A stretch of DNA of 50,563 nucleotides from JAJPJX01 sp964568355. Its GTDB lineage: Bacteria > Acidobacteriota > Terriglobia > Bryobacterales > Bryobacteraceae. The notes under the pieces were generated by a model that was not told where the DNA came from, did not search any database, and saw nothing but the letters and a program-made list of their open reading frames with translations. Made by a program: the position numbers and the translations under genes. The stretch spans positions 1 through 50,563 of the forward strand of contig CAZMRK010000114.1 in NCBI GenBank assembly GCA_964568355.1, written 5' to 3'. Positions 16,968-24,638 of the stretch are shown here, one piece after another (within the stretch, counting starts at the first letter, position 1; every line of letters begins with the position of its first letter).

Positions 16968-17933
16968 ATGGCACAAATAAGTCAGTATCGAATAGCTGAA
17001 CAACTGGTAGAGGGCGCCCAGGAAATCTTCGGCTTCCATCCGGGCTATCGGGTCTTACATGCAGACGGACGCCTCTATCGGGGATCGTTCCAGGCTACTC
17101 CCGTCGCACGTAGATTTACTCGCGCCATTCATCTACAGGGTGCAGAGACCCCAATCTCCGTGCGGTTCTCAAAAGGGGGTGGCAATCCGAATGCACCGTT
17201 TACCGCAACTGTTGGAATGGCCACGCGCTTTTACCTTCCGAACGGCCGAACAACGAATCTTGTGATGTTGAGTCAACCGCTATTTCCGGTGCGGACTCCT
17301 GAAGAATTGCTGGAGGCGATAACTGCCGCCAAGCCAGCGGGAGAGCAGAGCGACTTAAATCGCGAGGGTCTGAATAGCTTCTTGTCAACACACCCTGATA
17401 CGGCGCGGGTCCTAAGAATGAGGGCTGCGGCCGCGGCACCAGTCAGCTTCGGAAATACAGAGTTTCACGCGATTCACGTGTTTCGATACATGAACGCCGA
17501 CGGCGTCGTGACCAATGTCCGCTGCCACTGGTCCCCCCAGGATGGCGTCAGAGGCCGTTCGGCGGACGAGCTGGCACACGCATCGAAGCATGTGCTCCTT
17601 GATGAGTTCGACGAACGCCTGAAGAGCGGTCCCGTCCGTTTCGATCTGGTTCTTGAGATCGCTGAACCCGGCGATCCGCTCGACGATGTGACGCAGTTGT
17701 GGCCCGAAGGTCGACGGCGAGAGATTATCGGCGCTATCGAGATTGTGGCTCCGGTAGCGCTCGATGAACTCGGTGATCCGGAGATGAACCACGACCCGAC
17801 GAAGCTTACAGACGGGATCGAGCTCAATGACGACCCGATCATTCAGGCACGGAGAGGGGTTTACGAGGCCTCCGCAGCGTATCGAACTGGTGGGTGGCAC
17901 ACCTGCCCATTCGCGAAGTTTTACCACAAGTAG
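16968..17933 (+). CDS. catalase-related heme peroxidase (SrpA-like)
   Basis: About 321 residues, the size of the small catalase-like peroxidases and well below full catalases (about 480 or more). The core catalase features are present: distal histidine H31 in VLHADGRLYRGSFQAT, VRFSKGGG (substrate channel), FPVRTPEELLEA, WPEGRRREIIG, and near the end GIELNDDPIIQARRGVYEASAAYR, whose tyrosine is the expected proximal heme ligand. The usual distal asparagine region (NNxPVFF) reads MLSQPLFP, so catalase turnover may be weak and peroxidase use more likely. ATG 16968 has GAGGA 5 bases upstream; an in-frame ATG at 16956 is the alternative. It is followed by the unknown gene and DyP peroxidase. Confidence 0.88.
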   Translation: MAQISQYRIAEQLVEGAQEIFGFHPGYRVLHADGRLYRGSFQATPVARRFTRAIHLQGAETPISVRFSKGGGNPNAPFTATVGMATRFYLPNGRTTNLVMLSQPLFPVRTPEELLEAITAAKPAGEQSDLNREGLNSFLSTHPDTARVLRMRAAAAAPVSFGNTEFHAIHVFRYMNADGVVTNVRCHWSPQDGVRGRSADELAHASKHVLLDEFDERLKSGPVRFDLVLEIAEPGDPLDDVTQLWPEGRRREIIGAIEIVAPVALDELGDPEMNHDPTKLTDGIELNDDPIIQARRGVYEASAAYRTGGWHTCPFAKFYHK

Positions 17934-17959
17934 GAAGTCAACCGAAGAAAGGAACCAGC

Positions 17960-18478
17960 ATGACTGTAACGAACTCTGAGCCCGCCAAACAGATAGCCAA
18001 TGCCCCAACCGTGGTGCGTCAGCCCGACGGTATCGGAAAGAGGGTCGGCAAGAAAGGTGAGATTACCGTAATTGCAAAGGTGTTGCCGAACGGGGCAACA
18101 CTCTTCCGCGAACGCCTTGCGCAAATTCAGGCCGAGGCATGGTACTGGGAGACACGAGTCGGTACGGTGGACAACTTCCGAGTGTTTCTCATTGACAACG
18201 ACACGCGCCTTGTTGCGACGGTGGTGTACGACGGCGACTTCGAGCCTTACATTGCGGACATTTTCAGCAAGGCTGGGAACTGGCTAGACAGCATCTTCAT
18301 GGGTGTTGTCGAAGGATTCGAGGGAAGCAACGCGCCCGGTACGCTTGAGTTTGTGAAGCGTAACGCGTACGAGACCGACCTCTTCTACGTTGCCCATCCA
18401 GACGCCACCACTCGAGACATCACCAAGATGAAGCGGGTGAGCGGCGCTGTCAACGAGTTGCTGGACGCGGCATCATGA
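17960..18478 (+). CDS. conserved-looking protein of unknown function linked to peroxidases
   Basis: 172 residues, no signal peptide and no membrane helix. ATG 17960 has AAAGGA 6 bases upstream; the frame extends back to 17894 over the catalase-like gene but without a good ribosome site. Features: an early GEITVIAKVLPNGATLFRERL strand-helix, then FRVFLIDNDTRLVATVVYDGDFEPYIADIF, which resembles short ferredoxin-like segments seen beside or fused to heme peroxidases, and a C-terminal helix. It lies 26 bases after the catalase-like gene and its stop overlaps the DyP start (ATGA, 18475-18478). Tight coupling suggests an accessory role in the peroxide module. I do not recognise a named family. Confidence 0.75.
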   Translation: MTVTNSEPAKQIANAPTVVRQPDGIGKRVGKKGEITVIAKVLPNGATLFRERLAQIQAEAWYWETRVGTVDNFRVFLIDNDTRLVATVVYDGDFEPYIADIFSKAGNWLDSIFMGVVEGFEGSNAPGTLEFVKRNAYETDLFYVAHPDATTRDITKMKRVSGAVNELLDAAS

Positions 18479-19830
18479 TATCCGCTGTAGCTTCTCAGTC
18501 GCAGACTTTGCAACTCGACGACATCCAGGGGACGGTGCTAAGGAATCGCCCCATGCCCTACGTGGGCGTTTACTTCTTGTTTCGCATTCACGACCGTGCA
18601 CACGCCCGGACACTCCTCGAACGTATCGCTCCGCGAATCACGTCGGCATCTGATTGGCAGAATCCGATCGAGAGCGCATGGATCAACATTGTGTTTACCT
18701 TCGACGGCCTAGCGAAACTCGGCCTGCCGACGGAGTTGCTGGATGGGTTTCCTCGCGAGTTCCGCGTAAAGATGCGAGAGCGAAAAGAGAGCCTGGGCGA
18801 TGTCGGGGAGAGCGATCCTGCAAATTGGGACATGCCGAAAGGCGGTCCCGGCAACTTTGATACAGGACTCTTCCTGATGGCTCCCGATGAAAAGGGGCTG
18901 AACGAAAAGATTGCCATCGGCCGCCATGCCCTGGCGGGTTTGTCAGGCGTCGAGCTCGCCGATCGCATAGACGTTGGCGTGCCGCCGAACCTGCGTGAGC
19001 ACTTCGGTTACGTGGACGGGATTAGCCGCCCGTTTATAGAGGGACAGGGTGGCGATCCATTGCCTGGACAAGGCGACCCGGTAAAGGCCGGAGAGTTTGT
19101 CCTCGGCTATGTGAACGAACTGGGCCACGTAGCAAAAGGACCAGGCCCGGCCGAGTTTTGGCGGAACGGAACATATCTTTCCATCCGAAAGCTCCATCAG
19201 AAGGTCGCTCTGTTCCGGCGCTTTCTGATGGAGCAGGGCAAGGACCGCGAAGGTGAAGAGTTGCTGGCCGCAAAAATGGTCGGCAGGTGGCGAAGCGGAT
19301 GTCCGCTGGCCCTTTCGCCCGACAAAGACCAGCCCGAGCTGGCGAAGGACCCGTTTCTCAATAACAATTTCGGTTACTACGAGAACGATCCGAAAGGATC
19401 GAAAACTCCATTGGGTAGCCACATCCGCCGGGTGAATCCGCGAGATGCGCTCAAGGACTCGGTGGTGGACATGCGCTTGCACCGACTGCTTCGACGGGGT
19501 TCTGCCTATGGGCCTATGTTACCCGAGGGAGTCATGGAGGATGATGGCGTTGACCGCGGAGTGATGCTCGCCTTCGTCAACGCCGATCCCGGCCGCCAAT
19601 TTGAGTTCGTTCAGTCGCAATGGGTGAACGACGGCGACTTTATTTCCGCCGGGTCCGAGAAAGATCCGGTTCTCGGGTCTCACGAAGGCTGCGGATCATT
19701 CACTTACGCGGCAAAACCGGTCAGAAGGCGACTGACGGGGTTGCCCTCGTTTGTTGTCACCAAAGGTGGGGAGCACGTCTTTCTGCCAGGTATCCGTGGC
19801 CTAAGGTGGCTCTGCGAAGGGCGGTGGTAA
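18475..19830 (+). CDS. DyP-type heme peroxidase
   Basis: 451 residues of the dye-decolorizing peroxidase family, which oxidises varied substrates with hydrogen peroxide. Key sites: D181 in FGYVDGISRP (the GxxDG motif), proximal heme ligand H316 in GSHIRRVNPRD, and the distal arginine in HRLLRRGSAYG (about 340). The N-terminal half begins with DDIQGTVLRNRPMPYVGVYF, typical of the longer class, and no Tat or Sec signal is present, so it should be cytoplasmic or need an encapsulin-like host; no encapsulin gene is in the window. Its ATG overlaps the stop of the 172-residue protein. The end of an epoxide hydrolase gene lies directly downstream. Confidence 0.92.
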   Translation: MISAVASQSQTLQLDDIQGTVLRNRPMPYVGVYFLFRIHDRAHARTLLERIAPRITSASDWQNPIESAWINIVFTFDGLAKLGLPTELLDGFPREFRVKMRERKESLGDVGESDPANWDMPKGGPGNFDTGLFLMAPDEKGLNEKIAIGRHALAGLSGVELADRIDVGVPPNLREHFGYVDGISRPFIEGQGGDPLPGQGDPVKAGEFVLGYVNELGHVAKGPGPAEFWRNGTYLSIRKLHQKVALFRRFLMEQGKDREGEELLAAKMVGRWRSGCPLALSPDKDQPELAKDPFLNNNFGYYENDPKGSKTPLGSHIRRVNPRDALKDSVVDMRLHRLLRRGSAYGPMLPEGVMEDDGVDRGVMLAFVNADPGRQFEFVQSQWVNDGDFISAGSEKDPVLGSHEGCGSFTYAAKPVRRRLTGLPSFVVTKGGEHVFLPGIRGLRWLCEGRW

Positions 19831-19838
19831 GGAATCGG

Positions 19839-19955
19839 GTGGCGCTCAACCTCATCTACTTTCACGAGGTCGATAGGGGTGGTCATTTTGCGGCATGGGA
19901 AGAGCCGCGGCTCTTCGCTGCCGAACTGCGATCGGCATTCAGATCGCTCCGCTAA
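19839..19955 (+). pseudogene. C-terminal remnant of an epoxide hydrolase-like gene
   Basis: One plus frame ending in TAA at 19953-19955 encodes VALNLIYFHEVDRGGHFAAW then EEPRLFAAELRSAFRSLR, about 38 residues. This is the characteristic end of alpha/beta-hydrolase epoxide hydrolases: the catalytic histidine lies in the GGHFAAWE motif. The preceding codons of the frame are the shadow of the DyP gene, so nothing upstream of the histidine region survives. The remnant starts nine bases after the DyP stop codon, as if the peroxide module had replaced the front of the hydrolase gene. Family recognition is from the motif; the event is inferred. Confidence 0.78.
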
Positions 19956-20006
19956 TTTCCGCCGTTCCCGACGACGGTACGCGGGAATTGTGCCAAAAGT
20001 TCGTTT

Positions 20007-20032
20007 AGATATACAATGAATTAGGTATATCT
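20007..20032. promoter_or_regulatory. perfect inverted repeat, likely antitoxin operator
   Basis: AGATATAC (20007-20014) and GTATATCT (20025-20032) are exact reverse complements separated by 10 bases, roughly one helical turn apart. The AT-rich palindrome ends three bases before the antitoxin ATG, in a GC-rich neighbourhood. AbrB/MazE-type antitoxins normally repress their own operon through such sites. Confidence 0.7.
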
Positions 20033-20035
20033 TTT

Positions 20036-20266
20036 ATGCAGGTTTCCAAATGGGGTAACAGTTTGGCCGTGCGTCTTCCCGCCACGGTTGTCGAAGCTCT
20101 CGATCTCAAAGAGGGGGACGAAATCGAGATTTCCATCGCAGGCAAGCGCGACTTCAGAGTGGCCCGTGACCGGTCCAAAGAGAGGGCGATCGAACAGCTC
20201 CGCCAAATGAAGTGGTCGTTCCCGCCCGACTTCAAATTCAACCGCCAGGAGATCAGTGAACGATAA
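20036..20266 (+). CDS. AbrB/MazE-type antitoxin
   Basis: 76-residue swapped-hairpin DNA-binding protein: MQVSKWGNSLAVRLPATVVE and ALDLKEGDEIEI are the standard AbrB-fold strands at residues 1-32. The C-terminal half (RSKERAIEQLRQMKWSFPPDF) is the toxin-wrapping tail. It should bind the PIN toxin encoded next and repress the promoter together with it through the palindrome just upstream. There is almost no leader between that palindrome and the ATG and no good Shine-Dalgarno, so translation may be weak or leaderless. The stop overlaps the toxin start by 11 bases. Confidence 0.92.
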   Translation: MQVSKWGNSLAVRLPATVVEALDLKEGDEIEISIAGKRDFRVARDRSKERAIEQLRQMKWSFPPDFKFNRQEISER

Positions 20267-20660
20267 GCCGTTCTTTGACACGAACGTCATCCTGTACGCC
20301 TTCCGCCGGGACGATTCGCGTGCTCAGGCGGCCGAAACTCTGCTGGCCGAGGGAGGAACACTATCAGTTCAGGTCCTCAACGAGTTCGTCGCTGTGGCTC
20401 GGCGCAAGTTTGACAGGAACTGGGAGGACGTTCGCCGGGCTCTCGACATCCTCCGCGTGCTTTGCCCTGAACCCGTACCGCTTACTGTCGAGATCCACGA
20501 GAGAGCTGTAAACGTCGCCGAGCGATACGGGTATTCCATCTTTGATTCGCTCATCATCGCGGCTGCGCTTCATGTCGGCGCCAGGACACTTTACTCGGAA
20601 GATATGCTAGACGGCCAGGCGATCGACGGCCTTATGATTCGCAATCCATTTTTGCGCTAG
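20256..20660 (+). CDS. PIN-domain ribonuclease toxin (VapC-like)
   Basis: 134-residue PIN-domain protein, a magnesium-dependent RNase toxin. Acidic active-site residues are in place: D8 (FFDTNVILYAF), E43 (VLNEFVAVARR), D97 (YGYSIFDSLIIAAA) and the TLYSEDM acidic pair near 115. GTG 20256 is used; it overlaps the antitoxin end, giving coupled translation. The pair is an AbrB-VapC type II toxin-antitoxin system. Codon use and length are normal, so it is probably functional. Confidence 0.92.
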   Translation: MNDKPFFDTNVILYAFRRDDSRAQAAETLLAEGGTLSVQVLNEFVAVARRKFDRNWEDVRRALDILRVLCPEPVPLTVEIHERAVNVAERYGYSIFDSLIIAAALHVGARTLYSEDMLDGQAIDGLMIRNPFLR

Positions 20661-20976
20661 GCATACGGACCGGTTCGCGAACGTTGGTGCTGCACTACCT
20701 CAGGGCTGCTCCGATCTGCAGCCCAGCGCGGGGGCTCTCGGGTTCCTGTCGGGTTCAAATGGTTCGTGGACCGCCTGGTCGACGGATCGTGCTGTTTCGG
20801 GGGCGAGGAAAGCTGCCGAGACGTTCGACGAAGGGGGGCATACAATGATCGGGCCACGCTCAAGGACGAAAGTTTATCGACCGGAAGTACAAGCCATAGT
20901 GCCGTTGCGCGATCTCCCGCGGGTCAAAGGGCCGTCACAGCGGCACCGTATCCCACCGGGCAGGCGTCGCGTACAA
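20661..20976. other. intergenic stretch between vapC and the MCE gene
   Basis: Apart from the phosphoglucomutase fragment at 20745-20813 and possible degraded continuation to about 20875, I see no gene, RNA or clear hairpin. Short ORFs here have no family character. Confidence 0.6.
20745..20813 (+). pseudogene. pgm: fragment of a phosphoglucomutase gene
   Basis: A plus frame encodes PVGFKWFVDRLVDGSCCF followed by GGEES, closely matching the near-C-terminal block of alpha-D-glucose phosphate-specific phosphoglucomutases (VGFKWFVDGL...GFGGEESAGASF). GGEES is the sugar-ring binding loop. After GGEES the frame breaks; weak traces of the next block (R-R-x-G, then a KDG-like codon series) can be seen with frameshifts to about 20875. 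There is no start, no active-site serine region and no stop in place, so this is a relic. It lies in the 316-base gap between the toxin gene and the MCE gene. Confidence 0.72.
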
Positions 20977-22434
20977 TTATTTTCGCTTCAAAAGCACGAT
21001 GCAAACGCCGTCCCAGGTGGTATGCGCGATGCCTTGAGGCGGTGAACTCCTCATCGGAACGATTCCGATGTTGTTCGAGTCGAGCTGGAAGTGACTTTGC
21101 AGGTATTGCCGGACCAGGATTGCACGCGAGCGAGAGCGGCGGACCTGTTCGGCGTGATGAGTACCACCGCAATAGCCCTCGATGATAATCGGACTCTGGA
21201 AAATGGAATCGCCATTTTCCTCGAGAGCACTATCCAGGAGAGTCTTTCCGGCGGTGGAAAGTTGTTCCTGTCCATTCGAGCCTTTTTGAAACAACTCGGA
21301 TGCAGATAGCCAGGCACGGTAGTTTGTGGCACTGGTGAAGGCCTCATCTTGCCGATATCGCTCCGGCGAAATGCGGTCCAGGTTGTAGTAGCCCCTCCGC
21401 CGAAAGAAGCCGCGGAGGATGAAGTTGTGTTTCAGCGCCTCCGTTCCGTCGGCAAGATTCACACTAGCAGTATTCGCATTGGTGAGCAATTCCCGAATAT
21501 TCGCTCCTGCGCTCACACCCTGCCGGTCTGGCGTGTTCATCTCGGAAACCATCTGTTGGATTTGCTTTGCCGTGTCGTTGACGTTGTCCACAACGCTGTT
21601 GACCTTTTGCGGCATCTGCTGCGAGTTCAGATCTGAGATCAGGGCATTCGCCTGGCCGGACGCGCGGCTAAGATCCGCCGTCGCCTGTTGTACGTCTTTC
21701 AGGGCCTCTCGAATCTGGGCGGCAACCGCTTCATCCTGGAGCAGCAAGCCGGCAGGTCCGCGACCGGCCTTCAGCCCTGCCAGGATGTCGTCCACACTGG
21801 AACTTGCGCCAACAACAGTATGGCGGACCTGTTTGGCCAGAGCCTCGTCACGCAGTAGCATTCCGGCGGCGCCACGGCTTTGCTTCAGACCCACCACAAG
21901 ATCATTCACATTCGAAACCGTGGACGTGACGGTGTCCAGTGTGCCACCCAGTCTGCCGCCTACGTCCTGGAGCATTCCCTGTGCGTGATTCAGCAGATCC
22001 GTGCCGCGCGTTAGCAGTTCCGATAATTCCACCGGCTCCCGGCTCGGTATGGTGGCCAGCGCCGCCGCCGCACGGGCGCGGGTACTGCCTGGCCGTACCG
22101 AGAGATAAGTGACGCCGACCACTCCTTCCGTCTCGATGGTAACAACCGAATCGGTGCGTACCAGTCCAGACAGGCTTGTGGAAATCCTCCACTTGACGCG
22201 AAAACGGGATGCGGGCGAATCCGGCACTGTTATGTCGAGCACCTGTCCTGCGTCCATCCCGCCCACGCGGACCGTGGCTCCGTTTGACAAACCCGCGAGA
22301 TTTGCGAACTCGGAATGATATTCCATGTGTTGGCCGAAGGCCTGACGCCGGTCGCCAATGAGGAACAGACCGGCACCAAAGAGTAATAGTCCACCGATGA
22401 TGAAGAGCCCGACACTAGCATTCCGATTGTGCAT
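20977..22434 (-). CDS. MCE/MlaD-family lipid transport protein with OmpA-like C-terminus
   Basis: 485-residue periplasmic substrate-binding subunit of an Mla-type transporter. One N-terminal signal anchor (VGLFIIGGLLLFGAGLFLIG), then the MCE domain (about 38-115: FANLAGLSNGATVRVGGMDAG). A helical middle region (130-330) carries a tandem repeat of about 43 residues: SRGAAGMLLRDEALAKQV and GRGPAGLLLQDEAVAAQI. The C-terminal 110 residues (IIIEGYCGG, RSRAILVRQYLQSHFQL, IGIVPM) look like an OmpA-type peptidoglycan-binding fold, unusual for MlaD. It follows the ATPase gene after 4 bases, completing an E-F-D order. Substrates are probably phospholipids or other hydrophobic lipids. Confidence 0.88.
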   Translation of the reverse strand: MHNRNASVGLFIIGGLLLFGAGLFLIGDRRQAFGQHMEYHSEFANLAGLSNGATVRVGGMDAGQVLDITVPDSPASRFRVKWRISTSLSGLVRTDSVVTIETEGVVGVTYLSVRPGSTRARAAAALATIPSREPVELSELLTRGTDLLNHAQGMLQDVGGRLGGTLDTVTSTVSNVNDLVVGLKQSRGAAGMLLRDEALAKQVRHTVVGASSSVDDILAGLKAGRGPAGLLLQDEAVAAQIREALKDVQQATADLSRASGQANALISDLNSQQMPQKVNSVVDNVNDTAKQIQQMVSEMNTPDRQGVSAGANIRELLTNANTASVNLADGTEALKHNFILRGFFRRRGYYNLDRISPERYRQDEAFTSATNYRAWLSASELFQKGSNGQEQLSTAGKTLLDSALEENGDSIFQSPIIIEGYCGGTHHAEQVRRSRSRAILVRQYLQSHFQLDSNNIGIVPMRSSPPQGIAHTTWDGVCIVLLKRK

Positions 22435-22438
22435 CGAC

Positions 22439-23182
22439 TTATTGCTCCGAGATCAATTTCCGTGCGACCTCATTTTCGCTTTGCTCGATTTCCGGAACGG
22501 TTCCTTGTGCAATCAGCTCTCCGCGATCGAGCACCAAGACGCGATCCGCAATGCGCTTGGTACTCTGCAGGTCGTGCGTAACCACGATCAAGGTCGTCTT
22601 GTCGTCGGCTTTCTGCCGCAGCAGCAGTTCGTCGATCTCACCGGCAGTGATGCGGTCGAGCCCGCTGCTGGGCTCATCCGCCAGCAGGATCTTCGGTTCG
22701 AGCACAAGTGCACGAGCGAGCCCGGCGCGTTTGCGCATGCCTCCTGACAACTCCGAAGGCATTTTCGACTTGTCGAGGCCCAGACCCACCTGCCCGAGGA
22801 CCCGGTCAATCACGAAATCGATTTCTTGTGATGATTTATTGGTCAGGCGCCGAAGAGGCAGTGCCAGATTTTCATAGAGGGTCAGGGAGTCAAAGAGGGC
22901 CGCGTCCTGGAAGAGATACCCAATCTTCCGGCGCACTCGGGAGAGTTCTGCTCCATGGAGGCGCGAGACTTCGTCCCGATCGATCCAAATTTTGCCCTGG
23001 TCTGCCTTCTGGAGGCCAATGATGAGCTTCAGAGTAACGCTTTTTCCCGTTCCGCTGCGGCCAAGAATGCAAACTGCTTCCCCTGTCGCAACGCTCCACG
23101 ATACATCGTTCAAAACGTGCTTCGAGCCGAACAATTTGAAGACCCGATCGAAGGCGACTGCCGGAGCATCCCCATTCGTCAT
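22439..23182 (-). CDS. mlaF: MlaF-like ABC transporter ATPase
   Basis: 247-residue ABC ATPase. Walker A GRSGTGKS at 41-48, signature LSGGMRKRAGLARAL, Walker B ILLADEPSSGLD, and the switch histidine in LIVVTHDLQS. The sequence pattern, with GRSGTGKSVTLKLIIGL and LYENLALPLRR, is that of the Mla/Ttg2A group. It powers lipid transport by the permease encoded upstream (stop/start overlap 23179-23182) together with the MCE protein encoded downstream. Confidence 0.92.
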   Translation of the reverse strand: MTNGDAPAVAFDRVFKLFGSKHVLNDVSWSVATGEAVCILGRSGTGKSVTLKLIIGLQKADQGKIWIDRDEVSRLHGAELSRVRRKIGYLFQDAALFDSLTLYENLALPLRRLTNKSSQEIDFVIDRVLGQVGLGLDKSKMPSELSGGMRKRAGLARALVLEPKILLADEPSSGLDRITAGEIDELLLRQKADDKTTLIVVTHDLQSTKRIADRVLVLDRGELIAQGTVPEIEQSENEVARKLISEQ

Positions 23183-23940
23183 AGTGCGCTCCCTGGGAAC
23201 ATGAAGAGGATCAACTTAATCAGGAGCACATCCAAAAGGATGATCAACAAGGAAGACATGACGACGCTGCTGGTGGCCGCCTTTCCGACGCCCTGGGCGC
23301 CCTCATTTGTGGTGTAACCATAGAACGAGGAGATCGTCCCGATGGTGAAGCCGAAGACGCAGGTCTTGAGGGTGGACGGCCAGAAGTTCGACCACTCAAA
23401 GGCTGAAAAAGCGCGAAAGATGTAGAGCCGAGGGGAAAGCCCTGACACGGCGAACTCGGACAGAAAGCCCCCGAGCAGGCCCGAGAAATCCATGAACAGC
23501 GTGAGCAACGGGAGCGCTAGCGTGCAGGCAATGACGCGGGGGACGACCAGAAATTTGAAAGAGTCTATAGAAAGTGATTCGATGCTATCGATCTGTTCGG
23601 TAGTGCGCATGTTGGCCAGGACCGCGCCGATGCCGGAGCCCACACGCCCTGCCACAAGCAGGGCCGTTACCAGTGGGCCAATCTCGACAATGAACGCAAG
23701 TGCCTGTACGGTGGGAATGATGGAAGTAGCTCCGAACGTGACCAGCGTACTCCGCGTGTGTAGAGCCATCACGGCTCCCAGCGCAAGGCCGGAGGCAATC
23801 ACGAGAGGAAGGGATTTCGATCCGACCTCGGCGAACTGACGCATGATCTGGCCGCCTTCGAATGGGCGACGAAACGAATCGATAGCAGCTCGAAGTCCGA
23901 AAAGACTTACCTCACCAGCAATCTCGAAGACATTAGTCAA
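23179..23940 (-). CDS. mlaE: MlaE-like ABC transporter permease
   Basis: About 253-residue permease with five or six helices; typical segments are MRQFAEVGSKSLPLVIASG, VGRVGSGIGAVLANMRTTEQ and the PRVIACTLALPLL region. The frame runs open to 24399, but the upstream part is the shadow of the DoxX gene. No ATG or GTG lies near the homologous start; TTG 23940 (LTNVFEIAG) with GAGG six bases before it is the best choice. It overlaps the mlaF-like gene by four bases. The Shine-Dalgarno and rare start suggest modest expression. The start is the only doubtful part. Confidence 0.85.
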   Translation of the reverse strand: MTNVFEIAGEVSLFGLRAAIDSFRRPFEGGQIMRQFAEVGSKSLPLVIASGLALGAVMALHTRSTLVTFGATSIIPTVQALAFIVEIGPLVTALLVAGRVGSGIGAVLANMRTTEQIDSIESLSIDSFKFLVVPRVIACTLALPLLTLFMDFSGLLGGFLSEFAVSGLSPRLYIFRAFSAFEWSNFWPSTLKTCVFGFTIGTISSFYGYTTNEGAQGVGKAATSSVVMSSLLIILLDVLLIKLILFMFPGSAL

Positions 23941-24104
23941 ATTGGCGCCTCGCGTTGACGAAGACCGTGAGCGCAACGCTCCTATTTGTCTTGAGCACCT
24001 GTCGTGCGAGTTTGTTTGGAGGCTATCGGTCTGTTGCCCTGTTTCCATCCGGCGAAAGCCGGACCATGGGGTTTCCGGTGCGAACGAGGGTGTCCGCCCC
24101 ACAG

Positions 24105-24620
24105 CTATCGGTGCGGTGTCGTTGGCGGAATGATGATCTCGCGGCGGCCGAACAGACGGGCGTCTATGGAGAATGCTCCCGGTCCCAGTCCGATGAGGGT
24201 AAGAAGCATGGTTATTGCAAAGGCCGTAGCCGCTTTTGAGTCGAAGATGATGGGAATGGAACCCGTGGATCGGGAAATCGCAACCACTATCGCAGATAGT
24301 CCAAGAATGCCGCCCACGACTGGCGTGAGAAAGCCAACCAATAGCAAACCGCCGGCAACCACGGCGATCGGACCCACGCACGTCCCTGCCATCGTCCAAT
24401 TTGGCTCACTCATGTAGCGCACTCCCTGAACCATTACGGCCAGGCCGAACACCACTCGAAGCAGCAGCAAGGCAACTCCCGGCAAGCCGCCCGGGAACCC
24501 ATAGAATAGACGTCTCAGCAGTTTCTCCTCGCTCTGCGGTGCATAAGGGCCACCTGTAATGTAGACTATGGAATCCGGCGCCGACACGAATCCCCGAGGT
24601 TCGGCATGTTTCCGTAACAC
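24105..24620 (-). CDS. DoxX-family small membrane protein
   Basis: 171 residues with four hydrophobic helices after an N-terminal extension of about 45 residues: GVALLLLRVVFGLAVMVQGV, GPIAVVAGGLLLVGFLTPV, VVGGILGLSAIVVAI and a last helix ending LIGLGPGAFSIDARLFGRR, which is the usual DoxX ending. The start is a GTG at 24620 with a weak ribosome site, and a later start is possible. It lies 18 bases after the response regulator on the same strand, so it may be the last gene of the TonB receptor operon, and 164 bases before the Mla genes. DoxX proteins are linked to membrane redox stress, but function here is unknown. Confidence 0.8.
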   Translation of the reverse strand: MLRKHAEPRGFVSAPDSIVYITGGPYAPQSEEKLLRRLFYGFPGGLPGVALLLLRVVFGLAVMVQGVRYMSEPNWTMAGTCVGPIAVVAGGLLLVGFLTPVVGGILGLSAIVVAISRSTGSIPIIFDSKAATAFAITMLLTLIGLGPGAFSIDARLFGRREIIIPPTTPHR

Positions 24621-24638
24621 TTTCGAGGGACTGCCGAT

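Noticed and set aside
23941..24399. Longer N-terminus for the MlaE-like permease
   Set aside because: The extra residues are the out-of-frame shadow of the DoxX gene and contain no membrane or family features.
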